Shown here piece by piece: positions 11,126 to 21,781 of a stretch of DNA of 64,000 nucleotides (position 1 is the first letter of the stretch; each line of letters opens with the position of its first letter). The notes beneath the pieces are model-generated. The model was not told the origin of the DNA. It ran no database searches and was given only the letters and a program-made list of their open reading frames with translations. Made by a program: the position numbers and the translations under genes. The stretch covers positions 1,736,001-1,800,000 of the forward strand of contig NZ_CP071503.1 in the NCBI RefSeq assembly GCF_017354945.1. The letters are read 5' to 3'. This DNA comes from Shewanella avicenniae. GTDB lineage: Bacteria; Pseudomonadota; Gammaproteobacteria; Enterobacterales; Shewanellaceae.

Positions 11126-11211
11126 AAATGGTTAGACTAAGGTCGCGATTGTGAGCTACCTCGCGATTGCTAGATTAAGTGTGACTTATTTGCACAAAAG
11201 GGGAAGTCAAG

Positions 11212-11478
11212 ATGGGCTTTGATAGCAACGAGAAGGCACTGAGTTACTGGCGTGAAAACTTACGTCTAGTGCTGGGACTTTTGGCAGTCTGGTTCGCCGT
11301 GTCCTATGGCTGTGGGATTTTACTTGCTGACATGTTAAACGAAATTCATTTTATGGGCTTTAAATTGGGTTTTTGGTTTGCACAGCAAGGTTCCATATAT
11401 GTGTTCGTCGCGCTGATTTTCGTCTATGCGTACAAAGCGAACGCCTTAGATAAAAAATATAACGTACACGAAGACTAA
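11212..11478 (+). CDS. DUF4212 small subunit of a sodium:solute symporter
   Basis: 88-residue protein with two transmembrane segments (about residues 18-40 and 55-78), typical of DUF4212 proteins. These are always encoded just before a large solute:sodium symporter of the VC_2705 type and are thought to be its accessory subunit. The spacing to the symporter is 11 bp with AAGGGAGC as its ribosome site, so the two are co-translated. The start is preceded by AAGGGGAAG. Confidence 0.88.
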   Translation: MGFDSNEKALSYWRENLRLVLGLLAVWFAVSYGCGILLADMLNEIHFMGFKLGFWFAQQGSIYVFVALIFVYAYKANALDKKYNVHED

Positions 11479-11489
11479 GGGAGCTGAAA

Positions 11490-13223
11490 ATGAGCGTTCA
11501 AGCATTAACCTTTTTGATCGTGGGGCTGTCGTTCGCGCTCTACATCGGTATCGCGATTTGGACGCGTGCCGGATCAACCAAAGATTTCTATGTTGCAGGC
11601 GGTGGTGTTCCACCTGTGATGAACGGTATGGCAACTGCTGCTGACTGGATGTCTGCTGCATCGTTCATCTCAATGGCTGGTATTATCTCTTTCGTCGGCT
11701 ACGACGGTAGTGTGTACTTGATGGGCTGGACTGGCGGTTACGTACTCTTGGCATTGTGTATGGCGCCATACCTACGTAAGTTCGGTAAGTTCACTGTGCC
11801 TGACTTCATCGGTGAGCGTTACTACTCGCAAACTGCACGTGTGGTAGCGGTTGTTTGCGCTATCTTCATCTGCTTCACCTACATTGCAGGTCAGATGCGT
11901 GGGGTGGGTGTAGTATTCTCTCGCTTCTTGGAAGTTGACGTAGATACTGGTGTGTATATCGGTATGTGTGTGGTGTTCTTTTATGCGGTATTAGGCGGCA
12001 TGAAAGGGATTACCTACACTCAGGTTGCCCAATATTGCGTATTGATTTTCGCCTTCATGGTGCCAGCAATCTTCATCTCTGTGATGATGACTGGTCACGT
12101 TATTCCTCAGATTGGCTTCGGTTCAACCGTAGTCGATGCCGCTGGCAACGATACTGGGGTTTATCTGCTTGAGAAGTTAGATGGACTTTCCACTCAGCTA
12201 GGGTTTAGTGAGTATACCCAAGGCAACAAGAGTACCATCGACGTATTTGCGATCACTGCAGCGCTGATGGTGGGTACCGCAGGTTTGCCACACGTAATCG
12301 TACGTTTCTTCACTGTACCACGTGTTAAAGATGCGCGTACCAGTGCGGGTTGGGCATTGGTGTTCATTGCAATCCTGTACACCACAGTACCAGCCGTATC
12401 CGTATTCTCTCGTGTAAATATGATTGAAACGATCAACGGTGCTGATGGTAAAGGTGTTGCTCACGCTACCGCACCTGATTGGATTAAAAACTGGGAACGT
12501 ACTGGTCTTATCAAGTGGAACGACAAGAATGGCGATGGTTTGATGTTCTACGGTAAAGGCAAGATCGATGACAACTCTACCAATGAGATGAAAATCGATA
12601 ATGACATTATCGTATTAGCAACGCCTGAAATTGCTGACTTACCAGCGTGGGTCATCGCGTTGGTTGCGGCAGGGGGCTTGGCGGCAGCATTGTCAACGTC
12701 TGCAGGTCTGTTGTTGGTAATTTCTACATCGGTATCGCACGACTTACTGAAAAAGAATTTCATGCCGGATCTGACGGATAAGAAGGAATTGATGTATGCC
12801 CGTGCTGCGGCGGCAATCGGTATCGTAATTGCAGGCTACTTTGGTATCAACCCGCCTGGATTCGTGGCTGCGGTGGTAGCATTCGCCTTCGGCTTAGCTG
12901 CGTCCTCACTGTTCCCTGCAATTGTTATGGGTATCTTCTCTAAGCGTATGAATAAAGAAGGTGCAGTTGCCGGTATGGTGTTGGGCTTAGGTTTCACTGC
13001 GGCATACATTGTTTACTTCAAGTTCATCAACCCAGCGGCAAACGTTCCTGCCAACTGGCTGTTCGGTATCTCACCAGAGGGTATCGGTATGGTAGGTATG
13101 ATTGTGAACTTTGTCGTGGCTGTTGTAGTCAGCAAGATGACTGCAGATGTACCTGATGATGTGAAAGCGATGGTCGAATCGATTCGCTTCCCGAAAGGTG
13201 CGGGCGAGGCGTCAGGTCACTAA
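11490..13223 (+). CDS. Sodium:solute symporter, acetate permease-like (VC_2705 subfamily)
   Basis: 577-residue inner-membrane transporter with about 13 hydrophobic segments. ADWMSAASFISMAGIISF near the N-terminus and VAAGGLAAALSTSAGLLLVI in the middle are core sodium-binding helices of the SSS family. The DUF4212 partner places it in the VC_2705 subfamily, often annotated as ActP-like acetate symporter. A hydrophilic loop around residues 330-365 with NDKNGDGL separates two helices and is typical of this subfamily rather than of E. coli ActP. Substrate is probably acetate or another short carboxylate; this is inference. A terminator follows. Confidence 0.88.
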   Translation: MSVQALTFLIVGLSFALYIGIAIWTRAGSTKDFYVAGGGVPPVMNGMATAADWMSAASFISMAGIISFVGYDGSVYLMGWTGGYVLLALCMAPYLRKFGKFTVPDFIGERYYSQTARVVAVVCAIFICFTYIAGQMRGVGVVFSRFLEVDVDTGVYIGMCVVFFYAVLGGMKGITYTQVAQYCVLIFAFMVPAIFISVMMTGHVIPQIGFGSTVVDAAGNDTGVYLLEKLDGLSTQLGFSEYTQGNKSTIDVFAITAALMVGTAGLPHVIVRFFTVPRVKDARTSAGWALVFIAILYTTVPAVSVFSRVNMIETINGADGKGVAHATAPDWIKNWERTGLIKWNDKNGDGLMFYGKGKIDDNSTNEMKIDNDIIVLATPEIADLPAWVIALVAAGGLAAALSTSAGLLLVISTSVSHDLLKKNFMPDLTDKKELMYARAAAAIGIVIAGYFGINPPGFVAAVVAFAFGLAASSLFPAIVMGIFSKRMNKEGAVAGMVLGLGFTAAYIVYFKFINPAANVPANWLFGISPEGIGMVGMIVNFVVAVVVSKMTADVPDDVKAMVESIRFPKGAGEASGH

Positions 13224-13252
13224 TCACCTCGATGTAGATTGTCAAAATGAAG

Positions 13253-13277
13253 AAAGGCGCTTTAAGCGCCTTTCTTG
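13253..13277 (+). terminator. Rho-independent terminator after symporter
   Basis: AAAGGCGC-TTTAA-GCGCCTTT followed by CTTGTTT; 8-bp stem 30 bp after the symporter stop. Confidence 0.82.
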
Positions 13278-13357
13278 TTTGCTGCAGAAATGGATCGGCA
13301 ATTCCAATCAACCAGACTAAGCGCACGGGCAAACATAGCTTGATGCTTTTGGACGCA

Positions 13358-14758
13358 CTAGGCTTTCTCTGGTGAAGCCCTTGCTAACTCAACACCATCA
13401 TTAGCTTGGTAGTGATGATTGGCAAATGCCGCTTTGCGTTTCATGGTGATCGCCACCAACGCTGATAATAAACAGCCCACCATCAAATAAATGGCCACTG
13501 CATGCCAACTGCCATCGGCAAAGGTCACCAGTGCTGTGGCGATAAACGGTGTAAAACCACCGCCAACGACACTTGCCACTTGATAACCGACGCCAGCACC
13601 GCTATAGCGATATCGGGTACCAAACAGTTCGGTAAATACCGGTTGCTGCACACACACCACCATATCGTGCGCCAGATTTGCCAGTAGCAGTGAACAGATA
13701 ATAATGCCAGCGACAGAGCGCGCTTCTAGTGAGATAAAAAAAGGTATAGCGCTGACGGCACCAATCAATGCGCCGGTAATATATATCCGTTTACGACCAT
13801 ATTTATCAGCAAGCAGCGCAAAACAAGGAATGGTGATGCAACTCAATGCCCCAACGCATAAGCCGATGTTGAGGAATAGCTCGCGCGATAGCCCTAAATT
13901 GTGGGTGGAATAATTTAGCGCAAACGTGGTGACTATGTACATGGTCAGCAGTTCACATAGGCGCAAGCCGATGATCTGCAAAAATGCTGCCGGATGGCGC
14001 CGCAGTGCTTCAATTACAGGTAGTGATTGTTGGGCTGTATCGTGAAAGTCTGGTTCGGTCTGATGTTTTGCTTGCTGTTGTTCAAATTCGACAGACTCAT
14101 CCATGCCTTTGCGAACTGACCACGCGGCGAGCACCAACAACACGCTGAATAAAAAGGGTATGCGCCAGCCCCACGCCAGAAATTGCTGCTCAGTAGTGAA
14201 ATGGCTGATGAGCGAGACGAGCCCGGTGGATAACAGCAGTCCCACTCCGTAACCAACTTGCACGCCACTGCTATAGAACGCCTTTTTACATTTCGGGGCG
14301 TTTTCCACGGCCAGTAGCGCAGCGCCGCCCCATTCTCCGCCGACCGCAAAGCCCTGAATTGCTCTAAGTGTGACTAATAATCCTGGCGCCCACCATCCAA
14401 TGCTGTCGAATGACGGAAGTAAGCCGATGAGTGCGGTGGATAGTCCCATTAACCATACGGTGAGCATTAGCATCCGTTTGCGGCCGAGACGGTCACCGAA
14501 GTGGCCGAAGATAACGCCGCCTAATGGGCGAAATAAAAAGCCAACACCAAAAGTGGCAAATGCCGCTAATGTCCCCATCGCGGGGCTTATCTGCGGGAAA
14601 AATTGCTGATTAAAGACTAATGCGGCGGTGATGCCATACAGCAGAAAGTCATACCAATCGACGACTGCTCCGGCAAAACTGCCGAAAGCTGCTTTTCTTG
14701 CGCGAACAATAGCTGAAGAATTCTCCCGTGCTTGGGAGATTTGAATATCTGTATCCAT
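13358..14758 (-). CDS. MFS transporter, metabolite:H+ symporter family
   Basis: 466-residue, 12-helix permease of the MHS branch of the major facilitator superfamily (ProP, ShiA, KgtP relatives). SFAGAVVDWYDFLLYG at the start, RPLGGVIFGHFGDRLGRKRML (loop 2-3 signature), AIQGFAVGGEWGGAALL and DKYGRKRIYITG in the second half are diagnostic. Substrates in this family include citrate, shikimate, betaine and dicarboxylates; none can be assigned here. It points away from the following regulator gene and lies between the symporter pair and the DUF294 regulator. Confidence 0.87.
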   Translation of the reverse strand: MDTDIQISQARENSSAIVRARKAAFGSFAGAVVDWYDFLLYGITAALVFNQQFFPQISPAMGTLAAFATFGVGFLFRPLGGVIFGHFGDRLGRKRMLMLTVWLMGLSTALIGLLPSFDSIGWWAPGLLVTLRAIQGFAVGGEWGGAALLAVENAPKCKKAFYSSGVQVGYGVGLLLSTGLVSLISHFTTEQQFLAWGWRIPFLFSVLLVLAAWSVRKGMDESVEFEQQQAKHQTEPDFHDTAQQSLPVIEALRRHPAAFLQIIGLRLCELLTMYIVTTFALNYSTHNLGLSRELFLNIGLCVGALSCITIPCFALLADKYGRKRIYITGALIGAVSAIPFFISLEARSVAGIIICSLLLANLAHDMVVCVQQPVFTELFGTRYRYSGAGVGYQVASVVGGGFTPFIATALVTFADGSWHAVAIYLMVGCLLSALVAITMKRKAAFANHHYQANDGVELARASPEKA

Positions 14759-15065
14759 CTAGATTAACTACCACAATGACGTTTTTTTGGGGGGGCTAGC
14801 TAAGACTTTTCGCGGCTCACGTGTGACGAGGAAAGCGAGCAGACTCGTGTTGTAGCCTAGCGCGCCGTTGATGATTAGAAAACATTTAATTGAATAATCT
14901 TCTGTAAGAAAATGAGTAAATTGAGGTAACGATACACTTTTGCGGATTAATCTGAATATTATTCATCCAGATTGCGCGATTGAAGATCATTAGACCAAAG
15001 ACAGATGGCTGCATGCTTAACCAGCAGCCATTATTGAACTATCAACCTCAATAATCCCCGCGCTT
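14759..15065. other. Divergent intergenic region (307 bp)
   Basis: The region separates the divergent MHS transporter and DUF294 genes and probably holds both promoters. AT-rich tracts occur at 14875-14960. A run of seven G after seven T (around 14783-14796) may be prone to slippage. I see no coding frame with a ribosome site, no tRNA and no clear operator. Confidence 0.5.
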
Positions 15066-16913
15066 ATGGATGAAACAGAACTGCTGCCCATTCGCAACTT
15101 CTTGGCGGAAATTGCGCCGTTTAATGAGCTATCCGCGGAGTCATTAGAACTTTGCTGTCGCAATATCAGCATCGGATATTACAGCAAAGCGTCCAAAATT
15201 GTCCCGCTTAGCACTGATAATCCAATGTTGTATATCGTCCGTAGCGGTGCCTTTGAAGTCAGAGATGCGGATGATGAATTGGTTGATAGGCTAGGTGAGG
15301 GCGATTATTTCGGTTTTCCATCGCTGCTCTCTGGCGAGGCGGTCAGCAACACAGTGCACATTTTGGAAGATGGCTTGGTTTACCATGTCGCGCCAGCCGA
15401 ATTCGATCTGCTGCGGTTACAGTGCCGTAGCTTCGATCGTTTTTTCAATCGCGCTTATGCCAAACGTTTGCGTCATGAACGTCGTTATCGTAACCGAGAA
15501 ACTGTCACCACCAATCGTATATCAAGCCTGATTAATAGTGCGCTACTGAGTGTCGACCACAATGAAACGGTTATTGAAGCTGCACGCGCCATGCGTCATC
15601 GTCACGTTTCATCTGCGCTGGTGCTTGATAATGGCAAGTTGTGTGGCATTTTAACTGACAGAGATTTACGTAATCGTGTGCTGGCTGAAGGGCTCACGGG
15701 CGAAGTTGCGGTGCATCAAGCCATGACGCCGTCGCCCGTCACCATTGAGGCAAAATCGTTAGTCTTCGAAGCTATGCTGTTGATGAGTGAGCACAATATT
15801 CACCATCTACCGGTCATGGACGCTGGCATCGCCATTGGCATGGTCACCTCGACCGATATCATTAAGAGTCAATCTTCTCAGCCGATTTTACTGATCCGTG
15901 AAATTGAACGGCAGCAGGATTTACCCAGTTTGATCGCCGTAAGTAAACAGATCCCTGAGTTACTGCAAAGCTTGATCAGTGCCGATGCCCGTTCAGAAGA
16001 GATTGGACGCATTCTTACCAGTGTGACCGATGCGCTTACCCGCAGGTTGATTGTATTAAATCAGGCGCTGCTGGGTGATGCGCCGATGGCGTTTTGTTGG
16101 TTAGCGTTTGGTTCGCAAGGAAGGCAAGATCAGGCCGCGTGCTCGGATCAAGACAATGGCCTGTTACTCGCAGAGGAGCTAGATGCTGAGGCAAAAAGCT
16201 ACTTTCAAGCGTTAGCGCAGGGCGTTTGCAGCGGGCTCAATGATTGCGGTTACGTATTCTGCCCTGGCGATATCATGGCTCAGAATCCCACATGGATGAT
16301 GTCACTGACACGCTGGAAACAGAAATTCGCCCAGTGGGTCGAAAATCCGGAGCCCAAAGCCTTAATGCATGCCAGTATCTTTTTCGATATGCGTCCGGTA
16401 TTTGGCCCTGTAAATCTGTTTGATGCGCTACAAGATAGTGTGTTGCAAGGTACTAAAGACAACGACATCTTTTTGGCAGCACTCACTGGAAACGCGACTT
16501 TAGAATCACCACCGTTAGGATTCTTCCGTAAATTTGTGCTGGAACGCGATGGGACCGAAGTAAAAGGTATCGATCTGAAGCATCGTGGCAGTGCGCTAAT
16601 TAACGACATTGCTCGCGTTTATGCGCTGTCAGCTGGCATCAAAGAGGTCAACACGGCGAAGCGAATTAAGCGGGCAATTGATGCAGGTGTGCTTAACCGT
16701 AAAGATGGGTTAAACCTCGCCGATGCGTTGGAATTCATTGGTCATATGCGGCTTGCGAACCAAGGGCAGCAGTTTGAGCATCGTCAGTCTTTGTCTAATT
16801 ATTTAAAGCCTCAAGATTTATCGTCATTGATGCGACATCAATTGGTGGACGCCTTTAAAGTTGTACATGACAGCCAAGCAGCGATTCGACTGAAATTTAT
16901 GCGGAGTTTTTAA
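15066..16913 (+). CDS. cNMP-binding/CBS/DUF294 nucleotidyltransferase-like regulator
   Basis: 615-residue cytoplasmic protein. A cyclic-nucleotide-binding fold covers about residues 1-130. A CBS pair spans about 150-275 (HRHVSSALVLDNGKLCGILTDRDLR; VTSTDIIKS). The DUF294 putative nucleotidyltransferase has AFGSQGRQDQ followed by SDQDNG near residues 346-364, and DUF294_C ends the protein. This architecture is often adjacent to acetate-type symporters, suggesting sensing of nucleotides to control transport. The start has no strong ribosome site. It overlaps the following exonuclease gene by one base. Confidence 0.87.
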   Translation: MDETELLPIRNFLAEIAPFNELSAESLELCCRNISIGYYSKASKIVPLSTDNPMLYIVRSGAFEVRDADDELVDRLGEGDYFGFPSLLSGEAVSNTVHILEDGLVYHVAPAEFDLLRLQCRSFDRFFNRAYAKRLRHERRYRNRETVTTNRISSLINSALLSVDHNETVIEAARAMRHRHVSSALVLDNGKLCGILTDRDLRNRVLAEGLTGEVAVHQAMTPSPVTIEAKSLVFEAMLLMSEHNIHHLPVMDAGIAIGMVTSTDIIKSQSSQPILLIREIERQQDLPSLIAVSKQIPELLQSLISADARSEEIGRILTSVTDALTRRLIVLNQALLGDAPMAFCWLAFGSQGRQDQAACSDQDNGLLLAEELDAEAKSYFQALAQGVCSGLNDCGYVFCPGDIMAQNPTWMMSLTRWKQKFAQWVENPEPKALMHASIFFDMRPVFGPVNLFDALQDSVLQGTKDNDIFLAALTGNATLESPPLGFFRKFVLERDGTEVKGIDLKHRGSALINDIARVYALSAGIKEVNTAKRIKRAIDAGVLNRKDGLNLADALEFIGHMRLANQGQQFEHRQSLSNYLKPQDLSSLMRHQLVDAFKVVHDSQAAIRLKFMRSF

Positions 16914-17596
16914 TGGCAAGCTGGCGACATCGTATCGGGTTAAGCTATCAGTTGTGGCGAGCGCAAGACGGGTTGGCGGACTACTATGCAGAGCTAAGCC
17001 AAGTGCTTAAAAAGGACTCGCTTGCGGGCATACCACTCGTTGCGATTGACCTCGAAATGACGGGCTTGAACGCTCAAATTGACCAAATTATCTCTGTTGG
17101 TATCGTGCCTATTGAACAGCAGCGATTACAGATGGCTGGCGCTGAGCACCGGTTAGTGGCTATCAATGGCAGTGTGGGGCAGAGTGCAACGATCCATGGC
17201 ATTGTGGATCGGCAACTGCAGCAGGATGTGATGTCACAACAAGAGATGCTGCATTGGTTGTTACAACAAACTTACGGCAAATTGATGGTGTTTCATCATG
17301 GAATGCTGGATATTACGTTTCTTTCGAAGCTGACGGAGCAGGTATTTAACCGGCCGCTCCATTTGCCCATCATTGATACATTGCAAATTGAGCAACGTCG
17401 AGTGATGCGCGATCGACATGTTATTGAACACGGCAGTTTACGCTTAGCCGCTTGTCGAAAGCGTTATAAATTGCCGATTTACGTCGCGCATAACGCGCTG
17501 ATTGATGCTGCTGCTTGCGGTGAATTATTTTTAGCGCAAACCGCATTTAATGCCTGGTCTAAGCAACCGCTGGATGATTATTTGTTTTGGTTTTGA
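16913..17596 (+). CDS. DEDDh 3'-5' exonuclease, DnaQ-like
   Basis: 227-residue exonuclease. All motifs of the DnaQ/PolIII-epsilon fold are present: DLEMTGL (Exo I, first Asp/Glu), HHGMLDITFL (Exo II) and HNALIDAAA (Exo III, HxAxxD). It is translationally coupled to the DUF294 gene (TAATG overlap), an association found in many proteobacteria. It is larger than a simple epsilon exonuclease domain by an N-terminal ~40-residue helical extension. The biological substrate is unknown. A terminator follows. Confidence 0.87.
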   Translation: MASWRHRIGLSYQLWRAQDGLADYYAELSQVLKKDSLAGIPLVAIDLEMTGLNAQIDQIISVGIVPIEQQRLQMAGAEHRLVAINGSVGQSATIHGIVDRQLQQDVMSQQEMLHWLLQQTYGKLMVFHHGMLDITFLSKLTEQVFNRPLHLPIIDTLQIEQRRVMRDRHVIEHGSLRLAACRKRYKLPIYVAHNALIDAAACGELFLAQTAFNAWSKQPLDDYLFWF

Positions 17597-17613
17597 ACAG
17601 AGTTTGAAGAAAA

Positions 17614-17635
17614 AAGAGCGCTAAATAGCGCTCTT
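17614..17635. terminator. Terminator between exonuclease and KAS III genes
   Basis: AAGAGCGCT-AAAT-AGCGCTCTT forms a 9-bp stem. It lies between convergent genes and can serve either strand; an A-run flanks it on the left, giving U residues for the minus-strand transcript. Confidence 0.75.
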
Positions 17636-17659
17636 ATCTATATAGAGCATTGGGGGAGC

Positions 17660-18736
17660 TTATTGAGCTTTTTCGCGACAGAAATAATCAACAGCGCGTT
17701 TAATCAATTCAAGCCCCGTCTTATCAGAAGCGGGCAATTCAGCATCACTTTGCTCGATAGGGGTTACGCGGTCGCCCCACTTAATTAACATTGCAGCACA
17801 AGTCAGCCCAGCACCAAATGCACAAGACAAAATGTTTTGACCTGGCTTAATCATGCATTGGTCCAAAGCGTCGCAAATTGCAATAGGGATAGTGGCTGCA
17901 GAAGTATTGCCATAGTTGGCAATGTTCACAAATGCTTTGGCAGGATCGATCTTCATCTTATGCACTAATGTATCGATGATACGTTCATTGGCTTGATGTG
18001 GAATAACTAAATCCACTTGGTCTTTATCTAACTGACAGTTATCTAGTACCTTGGCACTCAAAGTGGCCATGCCGTTGATAGCACGTTTGAAAATTTCACG
18101 GCCATCAAATTGGATAAAGAAATCCAATGAATCCGCTGAGTAACGATCCATTCCTGTGCCGAAACTCGCCTTTAAAATTTCGCGGCCTTCTGGGTCGTTA
18201 TTGAGCTCGTAACTTAATACGCCCTCTTGCTTGTCGGTCGCTTCTAACACAACTGCGCCAGCGCCATCACCGAAAAGCACTGCTGTGTCGCGTCGTGACC
18301 AATCGATAAAGAAACTTAAACGCTCTGCGCCAATGACTAAGACTCTTTTTAATGCGCCACTACGGATTTGACCGGTTGCTAAACTCAACGCATACAAGAA
18401 GCCACTACAGGCAGCGTTGATATCAAATGCTGCACAATTTGCGCCGATGTTAGCCTGAACTGTTGAAGCGATATTGGGGATTAAGGTGTCTGGTGTAGCG
18501 GTAGCAAGAATAATCATATCGATGTCACTACCGTTCAGTCCTGCCGCAGCGAGTGCTCGTTTGGCCGCGACAGAGGCTAACTCAGAAGTATCGACATGAC
18601 TGATGTGACGTTGACTGATCCCTGTGCGAGGTTTAATCCATTCATCAGAGGTGTCCATAAACGTGGCTAAGTCATCGTTGGTCAAGATCGCGGGAGGGAC
18701 ACACTTACCCCAACCAGTTATCGTGGCGTACTGCAT
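17660..18736 (-). CDS. Beta-ketoacyl-ACP synthase III
   Basis: 358-residue thiolase-fold enzyme of the FabH group, which condenses acyl-CoA with malonyl-ACP. The catalytic triad is present: Cys110 in AACSGFLYAL, His247 in IPHQANERI and Asn277 in NYGNTSA. It is longer than E. coli FabH (317) because of a ~35-residue C-terminal extension after the usual last strand. It stands alone, not in a plsX-fabHDG cluster, so it may be a second KAS III for specialised acyl starters; that is inference. Confidence 0.88.
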   Translation of the reverse strand: MQYATITGWGKCVPPAILTNDDLATFMDTSDEWIKPRTGISQRHISHVDTSELASVAAKRALAAAGLNGSDIDMIILATATPDTLIPNIASTVQANIGANCAAFDINAACSGFLYALSLATGQIRSGALKRVLVIGAERLSFFIDWSRRDTAVLFGDGAGAVVLEATDKQEGVLSYELNNDPEGREILKASFGTGMDRYSADSLDFFIQFDGREIFKRAINGMATLSAKVLDNCQLDKDQVDLVIPHQANERIIDTLVHKMKIDPAKAFVNIANYGNTSAATIPIAICDALDQCMIKPGQNILSCAFGAGLTCAAMLIKWGDRVTPIEQSDAELPASDKTGLELIKRAVDYFCREKAQ

Positions 18737-19052
18737 ATAAAAAATACTCTCAATATTGGCGCTAGACGTAGCGACTAATTACATAATGTGGGACGAACAT
18801 ACCGCACATGGATATCGCTGAGCCAACGTTCGCAATGAACAAACAGGATATGAAGGTGTGATGAGGTTCTGTTCAATGGGCTTAGGTTACCCCGTGATTT
18901 GCGATAAATAAAGGCCGAACCTTTATCAAGAACGCCTTAATAGTGAGGTAATGGCTAACATTTAGATAAACTCACATTTTGGGTGTATCTATAGCTGCTT
19001 TTTTGGCGCAACTACCTATAATGCCATGCAACAGAAGTTCGGGAGATACAGC
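18737..19052. other. Divergent intergenic region with gmhB -10 box
   Basis: 316 bp between the divergent KAS III and gmhB genes. A perfect TATAAT occurs at 19017-19022, with no convincing -35 at 17 bp. This places the likely transcript start near 19029, downstream of the ATG at 19026, and supports the GTG at 19053 as the gmhB start. Nothing else is recognisable. Confidence 0.5.
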
Positions 19053-19607
19053 GTGAAAAAAGCAGTATTTTTGGATCGGGACGGAGTAATTAACGTCGAT
19101 TCAGGTTATGTCCATACCATTGATGACTTTGAATACGTAGAAGGCGTATTCGAAGCATGTCTGGCACTCAAGCAACAAGGTTATCTATTAGTCGTAGTAA
19201 CCAATCAATCTGGTATTGCGCGTGGACTCTATTCAGAAGATGAATTCCAGCAATTGACCGAGTGGATGGATTGGAACTTTGCCGACAAAGGTGTCGATCT
19301 CGACGGTATCTATTATTGTCCGCATCATCCAGAGAACGGCGTAGGCGAATATAAGCAGGATTGTGATTGTCGCAAACCCAAACCCGGTATGCTAATCAGC
19401 GCGCAACGTTTTCTCAAAATCGACATGAGCCAAAGCGTAATGATTGGCGACAAAGCTGACGACATGCGGGCGGCAATTGCGGCCGACATTCCTACGCGGA
19501 TTTTAGTTCGTAGCGGTAAAGAAACGACCTCAGAAGCCGAGCAACTCGCATCTGTGGTACTCAATTCCATCGCCGATGTGCCAGCGTATTTACAGCAAAA
19601 GCGCTGA
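19053..19607 (+). CDS. gmhB: D-glycero-beta-D-manno-heptose-1,7-bisphosphate 7-phosphatase
   Basis: 184-residue HAD-family phosphatase for the ADP-heptose pathway of lipopolysaccharide core. [11 protein letters not shown] holds the nucleophile Asp and acid/base Asp. [11 protein letters not shown] is HAD motif [12 protein letters not shown] with CDCRKP gives the zinc-binding Cys/His loop, and [12 protein letters not shown] is motif IV. An ATG nine codons upstream is possible but lacks a ribosome site; the GTG has GGGAG eight bases before it. It lies just before the rRNA operon, a placement also seen in other gammaproteobacteria. Confidence 0.93.
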   Translation: MKKAVFLDRDGVINVDSGYVHTIDDFEYVEGVFEACLALKQQGYLLVVVTNQSGIARGLYSEDEFQQLTEWMDWNFADKGVDLDGIYYCPHHPENGVGEYKQDCDCRKPKPGMLISAQRFLKIDMSQSVMIGDKADDMRAAIAADIPTRILVRSGKETTSEAEQLASVVLNSIADVPAYLQQKR

Positions 19608-19695
19608 AAACGTAGCAAATTTATACAAATTAGCGTGGCCTGGATTAAAAACTGAGCGGTCACGCCTAAAATTGGGATTTATTGAATATTTAGGG

Positions 19696-19723
19696 TTGCA
19701 CAAAATAATTCAGCCCCTATAAT
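19696..19723 (+). promoter_or_regulatory. rRNA operon promoter
   Basis: TTGCAC (19696-19701) and TATAAT (19718-19723) are separated by 16 bp, the typical spacing of rrn P1 promoters. An AT-rich stretch upstream (19670-19695) could act as an UP element. The start would fall about 170 bases before mature 16S. Confidence 0.8.
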
Positions 19724-19778
19724 TCGCTTCCACTGATTCGCGATAAGCGCTTCAGCCTCTAACAGGTATCTGTTGGAA

Positions 19779-19790
19779 TGCTCTTTAACA
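19779..19790 (+). promoter_or_regulatory. rrn leader boxA antitermination element
   Basis: TGCTCTTTAACA is the exact boxA sequence bound by NusB/NusE (S10), which allows read-through of untranslated rRNA. It is about 110 bases before 16S. Confidence 0.85.
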
Positions 19791-19899
19791 AGTTATCAAG
19801 CAATCTGTGTGGGCACTCTCAGGTTGATATATCGACAACGATTTATCGACTTTATGAAGAGTGTTCATACGAACAGAATTCATTAGAGTCAAAACTTTC

Positions 19900-21441
<1,542 letters not shown>

Positions 21442-21522
21442 CCTAAGCGATATACGATTTGATGAGTGTTCACACAGATTGCTTGATGAAATGTAGAGCA
21501 AGAAAACAGAGAAATCTGTAAG

Positions 21523-21599
21523 GGGTCTGTAGCTCAGGTGGTTAGAGCGTTCGCCTGATAAGCGAGAGGTCGGTGGTTCGAGTCCACTCAGACCCACCA
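21523..21599 (+). tRNA. tRNA-Ile (GAT)
   Basis: 77-nt tRNA in the 16S-23S spacer. The acceptor stem GGGTCTG/CAGACCC is closed, the anticodon loop CTGATAA carries GAT, the T arm has GGTTCGAGTCC, and CCA is encoded. Confidence 0.97.
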
Positions 21600-21613
21600 A
21601 TAATCTTGAAAAT

Positions 21614-21689
21614 GGGGCTATAGCTCAGCTGGGAGAGCGCCTGCCTTGCACGCAGGAGGTCTGCGGTTCGATCCCGCATAGCTCCACCA
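21614..21689 (+). tRNA. tRNA-Ala (TGC)
   Basis: 76-nt tRNA. The acceptor stem GGGGCTA pairs with TAGCTCC, the anticodon loop CTTGCAC reads TGC, the T arm has GGTTCGATCC, and CCA is encoded. Lies 14 bp after tRNA-Ile as in many gammaproteobacterial rrn operons. Confidence 0.97.
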
Positions 21690-21727
21690 TCTTTCAAGAT
21701 GAACACTTGCTCCGTGGTAACGGAAAT

Positions 21728-21764
21728 GCCAAAGATAAGTTTCGAATTTATCTTTGGCTTTTTT
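21728..21764 (+). other. Terminator-shaped hairpin inside the rRNA spacer
   Basis: GCCAAAGATAA (21728-21738) and TTATCTTTGGC (21748-21758) form a perfect 11-bp stem with a 9-base loop, followed directly by six T. It has the form of an intrinsic terminator but sits between tRNA-Ala and 23S, six bases before a second boxA. It may be a processing stem or a site overcome by antitermination. Confidence 0.7.
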
Positions 21765-21769
21765 AAGCC

Positions 21770-21781
21770 TGCTCTTTAACA
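21770..21781 (+). promoter_or_regulatory. Spacer boxA antitermination element
   Basis: TGCTCTTTAACA, identical to the leader boxA, about 175 bases before 23S. A second boxA in the spacer is usual in rrn operons. Confidence 0.85.
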
